64,000 nucleotides of DNA. It comes from Trebonia sp963811335. Lineage in GTDB: Bacteria > Actinomycetota > Actinomycetes > Streptosporangiales > Streptosporangiaceae. Shown here piece by piece: positions 35,860 through 45,994 of the stretch. The position numbers and the translations under genes were made by a program. The stretch lies in assembly GCA_963811335.1 (NCBI GenBank), contig CAWERB010000018.1:124001-188000 (forward strand), read 5' to 3'. A model generated the notes under the pieces. That model did no database searches and had not been told where the DNA came from. It saw only the letters and a list, made by a program, of their open reading frames with translations. Position 1 is the stretch's first letter. Each line of letters opens with the position of its first letter.

Positions 35860-37221
35860 ATGAACGTGCGAGCTTACAGAAGGGCCGGCTTCGCCGGGAT
35901 CGCCGCCGTCGCGGTGGCGACCCTGACGGCGGTGGGCTGCAGCTCGAGCACCAGCTCGAGTTCGAGCAGCGCCGCCGCCCCGTCCAGCAGCGCCGCCGCG
36001 CCGTCCAGCAGCGCCGCGGCACCGTCCGCGAGCGGCTCGGGCGGCGGCCTCGGCGCGCAGTCGGTCACCGACTACCTGAGCTACACCGGCGGCAAGTCCG
36101 GCCCGGCGAGCAGCTCGCTGCCGCCGGTCACCATCGGCTTCGTCAACCAGCAGGGCGGCCAGCAGGTGATCGGCGCGCACGCCACCGACGGCGCGCAGAT
36201 GGCGGTCAACTACATCAACAAGGAGCTCGGCGGGGTCGACGGCCACCCGGTCCAGCTGGACACCTGCTTCATCGCCTCCGCCGAGGAAGAGGGCAACGGC
36301 TGCGCCCAGAAGTTCCTCGCCAACAAGGCCGTCAAGGTGATCGCCATGGGCGCCGTGGTGATCGGCGACCAGTCCTTCTACGCCACGCTGGGCGGCAAGC
36401 TCCCGGCGGTCGGCGGCGTGGCCCCGCTCCCCATCGACGGTGCGCAGAAGAACACCGCGGTGCTCTTCGGTGACGCTACCAGCGTGCTCGGGCCGTTCGG
36501 CACCTACGGCCGGGACGTGCTGCACGCCAAGACCGCCGCGGTCCTGTACCCCAACACCGCCTCGGCCACCCCCGGCGCGCTGGCCACCCAGGCGGCGCTC
36601 AAGGCGGCCGGCATCTCCGTGAAGATGGGCCCGTACCCGGCGAACGCCACCGACCTGACCGGCGTGCTCGCGTCGACCGGGGCCGCCTACGGCCGACATG
36701 GTCGATCCCCGCCGTCGCCGCCCCCGACTGCGTGAACATCGCAGAAGGCGTTCACCCAGCAGGGCATCACCGACCCCAAGAAGATCGTCGCCGCCCCGCT
36801 GTGCCTCAACGGGCAGGTCGCGGCGGGCCTCGGCGGTGACTTCCCCAAGTGGACCTACCTGATCGCCAGCTCGCTGTTCGGCGACACGACCGACCCCGGC
36901 ATGATCGAGTACATGAAGCTGGCGCAGACCTACTCCACGCCGGCGAACGCGCCCGACCCGTGGAACATCGTCGACTTCGGCCAGATGATGACCATCGACA
37001 AGATCCTCAACCAGGTCGGCTACGCCAACCTGTCCCCGAGCGCGATCCAGTCGGCCGTGCAGGCGTTCAAGGGCCCGCAGGCCCTCGGCGCCCCGGCGCT
37101 TGAGTGCGGCTACAACCCGGCCGCGCCCGGCGTCTGCAACAACCGCTCGCAGTTCTTCGAGTACGACGGCAAGAACAAGTGGGTCAAGACGGCCGGCTGG
37201 ACCCAGCCGGTGACGGGCTGA
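35860..37221 (+). CDS. Liv-type periplasmic binding lipoprotein (LivK-like), with a scrambled frame at 36690-36744
   Basis: A substrate-binding lipoprotein of about 453 residues. The signal peptide ends in the lipobox AVGCSSS. A Ser/Ala/Pro linker made of 18-bp DNA repeats follows, then a type-1 periplasmic-binding fold: VTIGFVNQQGGQ, ATDGAQMAVNYINKELGGVDG, CAQKFLANKAVKVIAMG. ATG 35860 has AGGAGG 3-8 bases upstream. The frame breaks near 36690 and a TGA at 36733-36735 interrupts it. The expected ADMV-IPAVAAPDCVNIA-KAFTQQGI is recovered by switching frames three times within 55 bp, after which the original frame resumes to the stop at 37221. The net shift is zero, so a small cluster of sequence errors is the simplest explanation. 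It presumably delivers an amino-acid-like or carboxylate ligand to livHMG/livF. Confidence 0.8.
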
Positions 37222-37260
37222 CCCGCAACGGCGGCCTGGTCCGCACCGGCTGACAGCCGC

Positions 37261-37296
37261 GCCGCGACCGCGGGGGTTCGCCCCCGCGGTCGCGGC
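37261..37296 (+). terminator. Perfect 16-bp hairpin with TTCG loop between livK and livHMG
   Basis: GCCGCGACCGCGGGGG (37261-37276), TTCG (37277-37280), CCCCCGCGGTCGCGGC (37281-37296). It lies 40 bp after the livK stop. It can act as a partial terminator or mRNA-stabilising end, giving more binding protein than permease. Confidence 0.75.
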
Positions 37297-37375
37297 GTCA
37301 CCGCATTTCCCTTGAAATCCTCCTCCACCACCTGAACCATTGACTTAGCAACCACTGACCGAGGAATGACCCCCC

Positions 37376-40112
37376 GTGCAAACAGTCCTGCTTTTCATCC
37401 TGCTAGGGCTCGGCTCTGGCGCGCTCATCGCCGGCATCGGGCTCGGCGTCGTGGCGACCTACCGTGGCTCGGGGGTCATCAACTTGTCCACCGGCGCGAT
37501 CGCGATGCTCGGTGGCTACGCCTTCTGGTCGCTGACCAGCGGGAAGATCGCCTCGCTGCCTCATCTCGTGGCGCTGCCGCTCGCCTTGCTGTTCGTGCTG
37601 GCCGTCGGCGCGCTGCTCGAGTTCGCCGTCTACCGGCCGTTGCGCAATGCCTCACCGCTCGGCAAGCTGATCGCCTCGCTCGGCGTGCTGCTCATCGCGC
37701 AGTCGTCCATGCTGCTCGCCTTCGGCGTCACCCAGCAGCCTTCCCCGTCGGTGCTGCCGACGAAGCTGATCCACATGCTCGGCTCCGGCATCACGCTCGA
37801 CCGCTTCCTGCTCGCCGCCATCGTCATCGCCGCGACCGGCGTGCTCGCCGCGGTCTACCAGTGGACCAAGTTCGGGCTGGCCACCCGGGCGGCGTCGGAG
37901 AACGAGGTCGCGGCGATGCTCGGCGGGGTCTCGCCCGGCACGATCTCGCTGGTCAACTCGCTGATCGCCGCGTTCATCGCCGGCTCGCTCGGCATCCTCG
38001 CCTCCTCGGTCACCCAGCTCGACCCCTCGACGCTGCCGCTGCAGATCATCCCGGCGCTGGCCGCCGCGCTGATCGCCCGGTTCACCTCGTTCGGCCTGGT
38101 CACCGTCGCCGCGTTCGGCATCGGCATCCTGGACTCGCTGCTCCAGCTCGCAGCGGGCGAGGCCTGGTTCCCGCAGTCTGGCGGGGTCGCGATTCCCGGC
38201 ACGACCGACCTGCTCGCGTTCCTGATCATCATCGGCGTGCTGTTCTGGCGCGGCGCCCGCATCCCCGGCCGCGGCGAGGTGGTCGAGCGCCGGCTGCCGC
38301 AGGCGCCGCGGCCGCAGCACCTGTGGCGCTCCGCGCTGATCTTCGGCGGCGGCGCGGCGGTGCTGCTCGTGATCTTCCCGTTCGATTTCCGCAACGCGCT
38401 GATCAACACGCTCATCGGCATCCTGATGGCGCTGTCGCTCGTCGTCATCACCGGCTTCGTCGGCCAGATCTCGATCATCCAGCTGGCCCTGGCCGGCGCG
38501 GCCGGCTTCACGATCGCGCACATGGCGAGCAACTTCGGGATCACCTTCCCGCTCGCGGCGCTCGCGGGCATCGCCGTCGCCGTGGCCATCGGCGTCGTCA
38601 CCGCCTTCTCCGCCGTGCGGGTGCGCGGCGTCAGCCTGGCGGTCGTCACCCTGGCCGGCGCGGTGGCCATCAACAGCTTCGGTTTCCAGAACACCACCTG
38701 GGGCGGCGGGGGCCTGGGCTCCCCGGTACCGGCGATGAAGTGGTTCGGCCTCAACCTGAGCCCGAACGCCGGGTTCCGCGGCATCGACGGCAACCAGCCG
38801 AGCCCGATCTTCGGCTGGGTGGTGCTGGTCTGCGTCGTGCTCTGCTGCGTCGGCGTCGGCTACCTGCGGCGCGGCAAGCTGGGCCAGCAGATGCTCGCGG
38901 TCCGGTCCAACGAGCGCGCGGCCGCCGCGGCGTCGATCAACCCGCGGACGGTCAAGCTGTACGCGTTCATGATCTCCGCGTTCATCGCCGGCGTGGCCGG
39001 GTGCATGTACGCGTACAACTTCGGCTCGGTGAGCAGCGACCGGTTCGACGCGGTCACGGCGCTGTCGCTGATCGCGTTCGCCTACGCGGGCGGCATCACG
39101 CTCATCTCCGGTGCGGTGTTCGCCGGCCTGATCTCCGCGCAGGCGATGATCCCGTACGCCCTCCAGGACTGGTTCGGGCTGGACGGCAACTGGTTCCTGC
39201 TGTTCGGCGGCGTCATCCTGATCTTCACCCTGCTGCAGAACCCGACCGGCGTGGCGGGCGACTTCTACCGGCGCCTGCACAAGAAGCCGCAGCTCCAGGC
39301 GCCGGACGTGGACGCGGCGAGCCGGGAGCAGGTCACACCGCGGGCCGCGCGCCCCGACCGGTCGGGAAACCCGGCCGTGCTGAAGGTAACCGGGCTCACG
39401 GTCCGGTTCGGCGGCGTGCACGCGGTCGAGGACGTCTCGCTGGAGATCAGGGAAGGCGAGCTCGTCGGCCTCATCGGGCCGAACGGAGCGGGCAAGACCA
39501 CGATGATCGACGCCATGACCGGCTTCGTCACCAGCACCGGCACGGTGGTCCTTGGCGACCGCGACCTGCGCGGCCTGCAGCCGCACGAGCGAGCCCGGGC
39601 CGGCCTGACCAGGACCTGGCAGTCGACCGAGCTGTTCGATGACCTCCTCGTCGAGGAAAACCTCACCGTGGCCGCCAAGGACAGCGGCGTCGGCGAGCAG
39701 GAGGCCAAGGACACCCTCAACCTGGTGGGCATGGACTGGGCCGCCCAGGGCGAACCGTCGCAGCTGTCGTCCGGTCAGCGCAAGCTGGTCGGCGTGGCCC
39801 GCGCCCTGGTCGCCAAGCCGAACGCTGCTCTGCCTGGACGAGCCCGCCGCCGGCCTGGACAGCGCCGAGTCGCGGGAGCTCGGCGCCGCCCTGCGCCGCC
39901 TCGCCGACCAGGGCCAGACCATGCTGCTCATCGAGCACGACATGGGCCTGGTGCTCGGCATCTGCGACCGCGTGGTCGTCCTCGAGTTCGGCAAGGTCAT
40001 CGCCGAGGGCACCCCGGAGGAGGTCCGCCGCGACCCCAAGGTCATCGCCGCCTACCTGGGCGACAGCATGGACTCCACGACGCCGGATTCCGCCGAGGAG
40101 TCAACGGTCTGA
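37376..40112 (+). CDS. Fused LivH-LivM-LivG branched-chain-type ABC transporter (frameshifted near the end)
   Basis: A single polypeptide of about 912 residues joining three normally separate subunits. Residues 1-290: LivH-type permease (YRGSGVINLSTGAIAMLGGY; RAASENEVAAMLGG coupling loop). About 320-620: LivM-type permease (GFVGQISIIQLALAGAAGF; VRSNERAAAAASINPRTVKL coupling loop). About 660-910: LivG-type ATPase with Walker A GPNGAGKTT, LSSGQRKLVGVARAL, LCLDEPAAGLDSAE and IEHDMGLVLGICD. The ATPase leaves frame near 39828, between KPN and the Walker B strand; the rest is intact in the next frame to 40112. The start is GTG 37376. With livF (minus strand) and livK it makes a complete importer. 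LivM-LivG fusions are known; the triple fusion is rarer. Confidence 0.85.
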
Positions 40113-40850
40113 CGGCCGCCGGCTGACGGGCGACGATGATGCGAACGGGAGCGGCTGACCCTGACCGGCCAGCCGTTACCCGGCCCAGCGGGCCGCGCGC
40201 CCGTCGCGCTGCGCCCTGTCGCCGGGCTCGCGACCCCAGAAGCCGGCGTACGGCAGCCCGCACCCATCTCGGGCCGGCCGCCAGGCCAGCCACCAGCGAG
40301 GCCTTGACCGCAGCCGCCGTCAGGCCGCGGCTAGCGCAAATTCTCACTCCAGCGCGACCGTCCCCCGGCTGAGAGGCTGACCGTAGAGATCCTCACGTTT
40401 TCTCGCCAACAACAGCAATCACAGAAATCTCTACGGCAGCGCGACATTTCCCCGGATGATTCGGCTTTGCATAGCCCAGGACCACGAAACCGCGGCTTTG
40501 CATAGCCGCGGGCTGGACATGTGCGGCAAATTGCCGGTGATCATGGGCCCCAGCTATACAAACAGCGACGATCCTGGGCCTGGACTATGCAAACACGTCG
40601 ACATTTGGGTGCGCGCGGGCGCCCCATGTTACCCGCCGCCTGCTCGACGCGTTCCTGCCTCACCTGCCTGAATCGGCGGAGCCGGATGACGGCCGCCTTC
40701 CGCCTGCGGTCGCCCCGCTGCTGCCCGGGGTGTCGATTTCGGCCGGGGCCGTTCGTGACGTGAGAAAGAGGCGGCCGGAGCGAGCTGAATCTGGCGTTCC
40801 CGCTCCGGCTGCCCTGACGACCCGGATGGGCAAGAAGCAAGGAGATGACG
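40113..40850. other. Long non-coding region with repeated motif and inverted repeat
   Basis: I see no gene in these 738 bp; the open frames have no family features. It holds a perfect 10-bp inverted repeat CCGTAGAGAT (40381-40390) / ATCTCTACGG (40427-40436). It also holds two exact copies of GGCTTTGCATAGCC (40463-40476, 40494-40507) and one inverted CTATGCAAA (40585-40593), plus a variant CTATACAAA at about 40554. The motif cluster looks like an operator array for the downstream gene. Confidence 0.55.
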
Positions 40851-41280
40851 ATGAGGCTGACCCTGCACACGTTCCTTATCTCGACGGCGTCATGCAGGCA
40901 CCGGGCGGCTCAACGCACTGCCGAAGTACGTGGCCTCCATCACGCTGGCCGCCGCCGACTGGCGCAACTCCGCGCTGCTTAGCGGGAATATCGCGGCCGA
41001 GGTCGCCACGCTGAAGGAACTGCAAGGAGATGAGTTGCAGGTGCACGGCAGCGGCGAGCTGGCCCAGACCCTGATCGGGCACGATCTCATCGACGAGTAC
41101 CGCCTGCTCTACTTCCCGGTCCATCTGGGCTCAGGCAAGAAGCTGTTCCGTAATGACGCCAGGGCGGCTGCCCTGCGACTGGTTAGCACGTCGGTCACCG
41201 CGGCGGGCGTCATCATCGCCACCTACGTGCAGGCCGGGCCGCCGCGGCACGGCTCATACGCGCTGCCCAGCGAGTCGTAA
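40851..41280 (+). pseudogene. RibD_C / dihydrofolate-reductase-family gene with internal deletion
   Basis: ATG 40851, behind GGAG, begins MRLTLHTFL, and a DGVMQAPGG segment (in a neighbouring frame) is the typical N-terminus of the YyaP/RibD_C-like reductase family. The sequence then jumps to LNALPKYVASITLAAADW and continues with the family's second half: LKELQGDELQVHGSGELAQTLIGHDLIDEYRLLYFPVHLGSGKKLF, given here only as landmarks at about 41010-41150. Compared with the usual 180-200 residues, about 70 from the middle are missing and the frame changes near 40880. It is therefore broken. Its 3' end overlaps the convergent nSTAND gene by 68 bp. Confidence 0.7.
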
Positions 41281-44200
41281 GCACGGCGCGGCCCCATCCG
41301 TCTTTCTGCGCCAAGCCCAGTTCGGAAGTCGAGCCCAGGTCTAACGAGCAGGGTGCCCGGTACGGCACCCCGGGTACGTAGCTCGCCCAGTCTCTCGCGG
41401 AAATCGGCTGCCCGAGGTTCCCGCAGATCGCCGCCCGCGCGGCCGCCGGGCTTGTGTCCCACAGGCGGATGGTGTCGTCGTCGTAGCTGGCTGCCGCCAG
41501 TTGCGAGCCGCCGGGGGAGAAGGCGACAGAGAATACGTGCCCGGGCAGGCCGCTGAGGGTCGCGGTCAGTGCCGGGTGCGCGGGATCGGCCAGGTTCCAC
41601 AGCCAGACGGTGCCGTCGTTGGCGCCGGCCGCCAGGGTCTTGCCGTCCGGGCTGACCGCCACCGTCCAGGTTTGCCCGGACGGCCCGGTCAGCGGGGCGC
41701 CGAGCCGCCGCGGGCGCGCCGGGCTCGCCACGTCCCACCGGTACACGTGCTTGTCGGAATTGCCGATCGCGAGCGTCCGGCTGTCCGGCGTGAACGCCAG
41801 CCCGATCGGGTAACTGGCCATGCCGCCGAGGTCAGGCCCGGCCCGGACGAGGCCGTCGCCGCCGGTGAGCCGCCACAACTGGACGGAGTCGGTGTTCACG
41901 CTGGCCGCGGCGATCATCGTGCCGTCCGGCGCGAACGCCACCGTGTAGATGGGGTCGGCGTTACCTGCCCCGCGCACCAGCGTGAGCTGCCGGGGGTGCG
42001 CGGGGCTGGTCACGTCGAACAACCGCACCGACCCGTCGTCCGCGCCGGCGGCGAGCAGCCTGCCGTCCGGGCTGAACGCCACCGACTCGGCGGCCTCGGT
42101 TCCGCTGACCAGCGTGAGGGGAGGTGCGACCGGCGCCAGCGTCCTCCCGTTGAGCAGCCTGACTGTTCCGTCCGAGACCGCGACCGCGAGGAGCGGTCCG
42201 CCGGCCTTGGCCGGGCGGAACGCCACCGCGTTGGCGTACGCCTTCGCTGGCAGGGGGGAACTGGCGAGCAGCGTGCGGCTGGCCGTGTCCCAGAGCTGTA
42301 CGCCGCCGGTGCCGCCGACGGCGAGCGTCCCGCCGCCCGGCCCGTAGGCCAGCTGGGTGGGCGCGCTGCCGGTGGGGAGCACCGCTGAGGGCAGCAGCCA
42401 CAGTGAGACCGTGCCGTCCGCGCCTGCCGCCGCAATCCGGCCGGATCCGTCCCAGGTCACCGAGGTGACCGGCTGCGGGTGCGGCAGCTCCGCGGTGACC
42501 TGCCGGGTGGCCAGGCTCCATATCAGCACGCGGGCGCCGGACGTGCCGCCCGCGAGCGACCGGCCGTCGGGGCTGAACGCGAGCGTGTTCACCCAGTTGA
42601 CCGCCCCGGTCAGCGTGCCGTCGCGGACCATGCGGCCGGACGTGGCCCGCCACAGCCAGACCTTCTTGTCCTTGCTCGAGGCGGCGAGCTCGCGGCCGTC
42701 CGGGCTGAATGCCACGCCTGAGACCGCGTCGGCCGGCCCGGTCAACGGCACTCCCGGGCAATGCCGCCGGGGCATCACCAGCGGCGAGGGCGCGCCGCAC
42801 CGGGCAGCGCCCACAGCCAGACGGTACCCGTGCTCGTGCCGGCCGCGAGCGTCCGGCCGTCGGGGCTGAACGCGACCGAGTTCGGGTAGGTCCCTGTTCC
42901 CGGCGTGGCGAGCGGCGCGCCGTCCGGGGCGGCCCGCGCCGGGTCGGCGACGTGCCACAGCCGGACCGTGCCGTCCGCGCTGCCCGCGGCGAGCGTCGCG
43001 GAATCAGGACTGAACACGACCGAGTAGACGGTGCTGGCCGGCCCGGGCAGCGGCCGGGGGAGCCTGACCGCCCTGGTCCCGGAGATCTCCCACAGGGTCA
43101 CCACCCGGGTCGCGCCCGCGGCCGCGAGAAGTTTCCCGTCCGGGCTGAACGCCGCCGCGTACAGCGGATCCCCGCTGTTGGCCGGGAGCAGGGCGCCGAC
43201 CGGCACCGGGTGCCCGGGTGCGGCCACGTTCCACAGCCGCAGCGTCCCGTCGGCGTCGGCCGCCGCGAGCAGCCGGCGGTCCGGGCTGACCGCCACCCAC
43301 TGCACGATGCCCGCCGAGTCATCGATTCTCGCCACCGACGGCGCGTCGCTTGACTCGAGCAGGCTGGCGGTGGCCTGCGGGGTCCGCGCGAACTCGTCCG
43401 CGCTCACGCTGAGCTGCGCGGCTACCGCCGGATCCTGGCTGCGAAGCTGGTCAGCGGTGAAGGCCACGTCACGGGAGTTCGCCATGCTGGCCGCCCGCAG
43501 GGCCGCGCTCGCAGCGCCGCGTGCCGCCGACCGCTCGCTGAAGGCGTAGCCGGAAAGCCCGGCGACAGTGAGCACCAGGGCGGCAAGCACGGCGACGGTG
43601 GCCTGGAGCCTGCGGGTACGTTGCCGGGCCGCGAGTTCGCCGGCCGCCCCCGCCGCCACGGACGCGTCTACGAACGAGAGCGCCTGCCCGGGCAGCGCCG
43701 CCCGCTTGCCCGGATCGGCCGCCCATTCCCGCGCCAGCGCCAGCCGGCTGCCGCGCCACAGCGCGTCCGCCTCCCGGTCGGCCTCCGCCCAGGCCCGTGC
43801 CCCTTCGGCGATCCGGCCCCGGTCTCGCAGTTCCTGCGTGCTCTGCTCGATCCAGGCCCGCAGCCGGGGCCAGGCGGTGAGCAGCGCGTCGTGCGTGATC
43901 TGCGCCGCGTCCGCGTCCACGGTGATCATGCGCTCCCCGACGAAGGTGGCAAGCACCGCCTCGGCGTCCCCGGCCTGGTCCCAGCCGGGCAAGTCGCCAA
44001 GCGCGACCGATGCGCGGCTCGGCGGCATGTCATCGGCCACGTGCACCAAGCGGAGGAACAACTCCCGCGCGAGCCTGCGCTGACCGTCGGTCAGGCTTTC
44101 GTAGGCCCGCTCAGCGGTCTGCGTCAGCGCGTTCCTTATCCCGCCGCTCGCCTGGTAGTCGGCAACCGCGAGCGTTCCACCGCGGCTGTGCTCCCAGGTG

Positions 44201-45198
44201 GCGAGCATCGCGTGAGACAGCAACGGCAGCGCTCCCGCCTCATGCGCCGCGTGGCCATCCCGGCCGGCCGGGCCGAGGTCGGCGAGCAGCAGCGCGACGA
44301 GGCCCTCGTCCACTTCGGTGCGGGCTAGCAGAGCGGGCCGCCTGACGGCGTCTCGTACCTGGCTGGCGGTCATCGGCCCCAGCACCACGTGCCGTTCTTG
44401 CAGCGCCTGCCGCAGCCCGGGGTAGTGGATCGCCTGGCTGTAAAAGTCGGCGCGCAGCGCGAGCACGACCAGCGTGCTGCGCGCCAGTTCGCACAGCGCG
44501 CCGACCAGCCGGCTCCGCTCGTCCTCGTCGCCGCAGAGCGTGAACACTGCCTCGAACTGGTCGACGATGACCACCCGCGGCCTGGCGGCACCGGCGGCTG
44601 GCGCTTCCGGCCCCGCCTCTTCTTCCGGTATCAGCTTCACCGTCAGCTTGGTCAGCTCCCGGATCCCGGTCACCGACAGGTCGACGACTTCGGCCGGCCA
44701 GGCGATCTCGTCAAGCCGCGGCAGGAGCCCGGCGCGCAGCACCGACGATTTCCCCGCTCCTGACGGCCCGATGAGCAGCAGGGGCAGTTCCGACCGAGCG
44801 GTGCCCAGCGAGACGAGCAGGTCGGTGACACCCTCGCGACCGAAGAACCACTGCGCGTCGGCCTCCTCGTAGCGGGCAAGCCCCCGGTACGGTGCCTCGG
44901 CCCGCCGCCGCGGCCGCCGCCGCAGGCGGATGAGTGCCAGCTGCCACCGTTCGATCCGTGCCGGGTCGTTTTCCCCGCACACCATCAGGAGCCGGGTAAG
45001 CAACTCCCGGTCGAGCGGCAGATGCTGGCCAGAGAAGTAGCCGCCTATCGTGGACCGCTGGCCGCCAGTCAGCCGTGCCACCTCGCGGATCCTCAGCCCT
45101 GACTGGTCACGCAGCGCCTGCAGCGCACGGGCGAAGTCGGCAGCGGTCTGGATCGAGTCGGGATCTGAGCTCCCACTGGCCGCTGGCACGTTGCTCAC
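41213..45198 (-). CDS. XRE-HTH / nSTAND NTPase / transmembrane / WD40-repeat protein (one frameshift)
   Basis: A very large signalling-type protein of about 1,330 residues. Residues 16-75: XRE-like helix-turn-helix (ALQALRDQSGLRIREVARLTG). About 100-400: STAND-type P-loop NTPase with Walker A GPSGAGKSS at 144-152 and Walker B VVIVDQFE at 209-216, of the nSTAND1 type. About 400-520: helical superstructure. About 531-553: one membrane helix (ATVAVLAALVLTVAGLSGY). From about 620 to the end: a run of WD40 blades, each with VAFSPDGRxLAAG...VxLW. The frame changes once near 42790, inside a blade; the downstream frame continues with perfect WD40 periodicity. The C-terminal extension after YVPGVPYRAPC may be a read-through of a lost stop. 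Such proteins are ATP-driven sensors, some of them in antiphage or cell-death systems. An 18-bp palindrome lies 32 bp upstream. Confidence 0.83.
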
Positions 45199-45229
45199 AT
45201 TCCGGAATTATTACCGCGCAGTCGAACCG

Positions 45230-45247
45230 TCCACGCAATTGCGTGGA
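45230..45247. promoter_or_regulatory. 18-bp perfect palindrome upstream of the nSTAND gene
   Basis: TCCACGCAATTGCGTGGA, a perfect 18-bp inverted repeat starting 32 bp before the nSTAND start codon. It has the form of an operator for a dimeric HTH protein; the XRE domain of the same gene is the natural candidate. Confidence 0.6.
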
Positions 45248-45375
45248 TCGATATGAAACCGCGACCCTGGTCCGGCAGAGCCAGGGCCTGGCCGGCCGTG
45301 TCCGGCCTTGTCCGGACCTTGCGCCAGGTATCGCGCGGCCCGGCCTGGGCGGGGCAGGCTGCGGCTGGGGGACTT

Positions 45376-45411
45376 GCCGCCCGGGTACCCGCCGTCGGGT
45401 ACCCGGGCGGC
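45376..45411. repeat. Perfect 16-bp inverted repeat with 4-base loop in a divergent intergenic region
   Basis: GCCGCCCGGGTACCCG (45376-45391), CCGT, CGGGTACCCGGGCGGC (45396-45411). It lies between two divergent genes, so it ends neither transcript by position; the rest of 45199-45501 shows no gene. Confidence 0.75.
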
Positions 45412-45501
45412 TCCCCATGCTGACAGGCACACGCCTCCCCGGTGCGTCACTGACTGCGAGCGCTGATCCCGCAAGCACGACCACACAGCACCTCAGGACC
45501 G

Positions 45502-45987
45502 ATGATGCACAAGCCAGCGCCTTTCCCTGCCCTGTCAGAAAACAGGCTTATCGGCCGTCTCGCCATCCTGGTGAGGGAGCTTGACCTAAACCGCCGTGAC
45601 CTCGTGATCTTCGGCAGTGGCCCGATGCTTGCGCACAGACTGCGTTACGGCCTTCACGACCTCGACATCGTGGCCCGCGGGCCGGCGTGGCGGCGCGTCG
45701 CCGAGCATGGGTGCCGGGGTACAGGAAGCGTCAACGGCGCCCCGATGGCGCTGTTCTGGAACGGGCTGGTCCAGTTCTCCCAGGGGTGGATATCGGCCGA
45801 CTGGGATGCAGATAACCTGATCGACCAGGCCGAGAGCATCCAGGGATGGCCATTCGCCAGGCTCACTGACGTCCTCGCGTACAAGCAGGTACTGCTGCGG
45901 CCGAAGGACTACCCGGACATCGCGGCGCTGCGCCAGGCGATGCTCCACCCAGCCTCGCACGCCACGGCGGCGTCGCAGGCGAGATAG
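45502..45987 (+). CDS. Nucleotidyltransferase-fold protein (MNT-like)
   Basis: A 161-residue cytoplasmic protein with the start of a minimal nucleotidyltransferase fold: VIFGSGPMLAHRLRYGLHDLDIVARG matches the GS...hDhDh active-site arrangement (GSG at about 38-40, DLD at 53-55). A third acidic residue may come from DVLAYKQVLLRPKDYPDIAAL, the helix typical of AbiEii/MNT-like and kanamycin-type proteins. There is no membrane segment. It is divergent from the nSTAND gene across a palindrome-rich region, and a TnpB element begins 8 bp after its stop. A role as toxin, antitoxin or effector partner is possible but not shown. Confidence 0.65.
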   Translation: MMHKPAPFPALSENRLIGRLAILVRELDLNRRDLVIFGSGPMLAHRLRYGLHDLDIVARGPAWRRVAEHGCRGTGSVNGAPMALFWNGLVQFSQGWISADWDADNLIDQAESIQGWPFARLTDVLAYKQVLLRPKDYPDIAALRQAMLHPASHATAASQAR

Positions 45988-45994
45988 TTGTCCG

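Noticed and set aside
37652..40045. Open frame of almost 800 codons antisense to livHMG
   Set aside because: The translation is low-complexity charged sequence mirroring the permease codons; no domain or start signal is seen.
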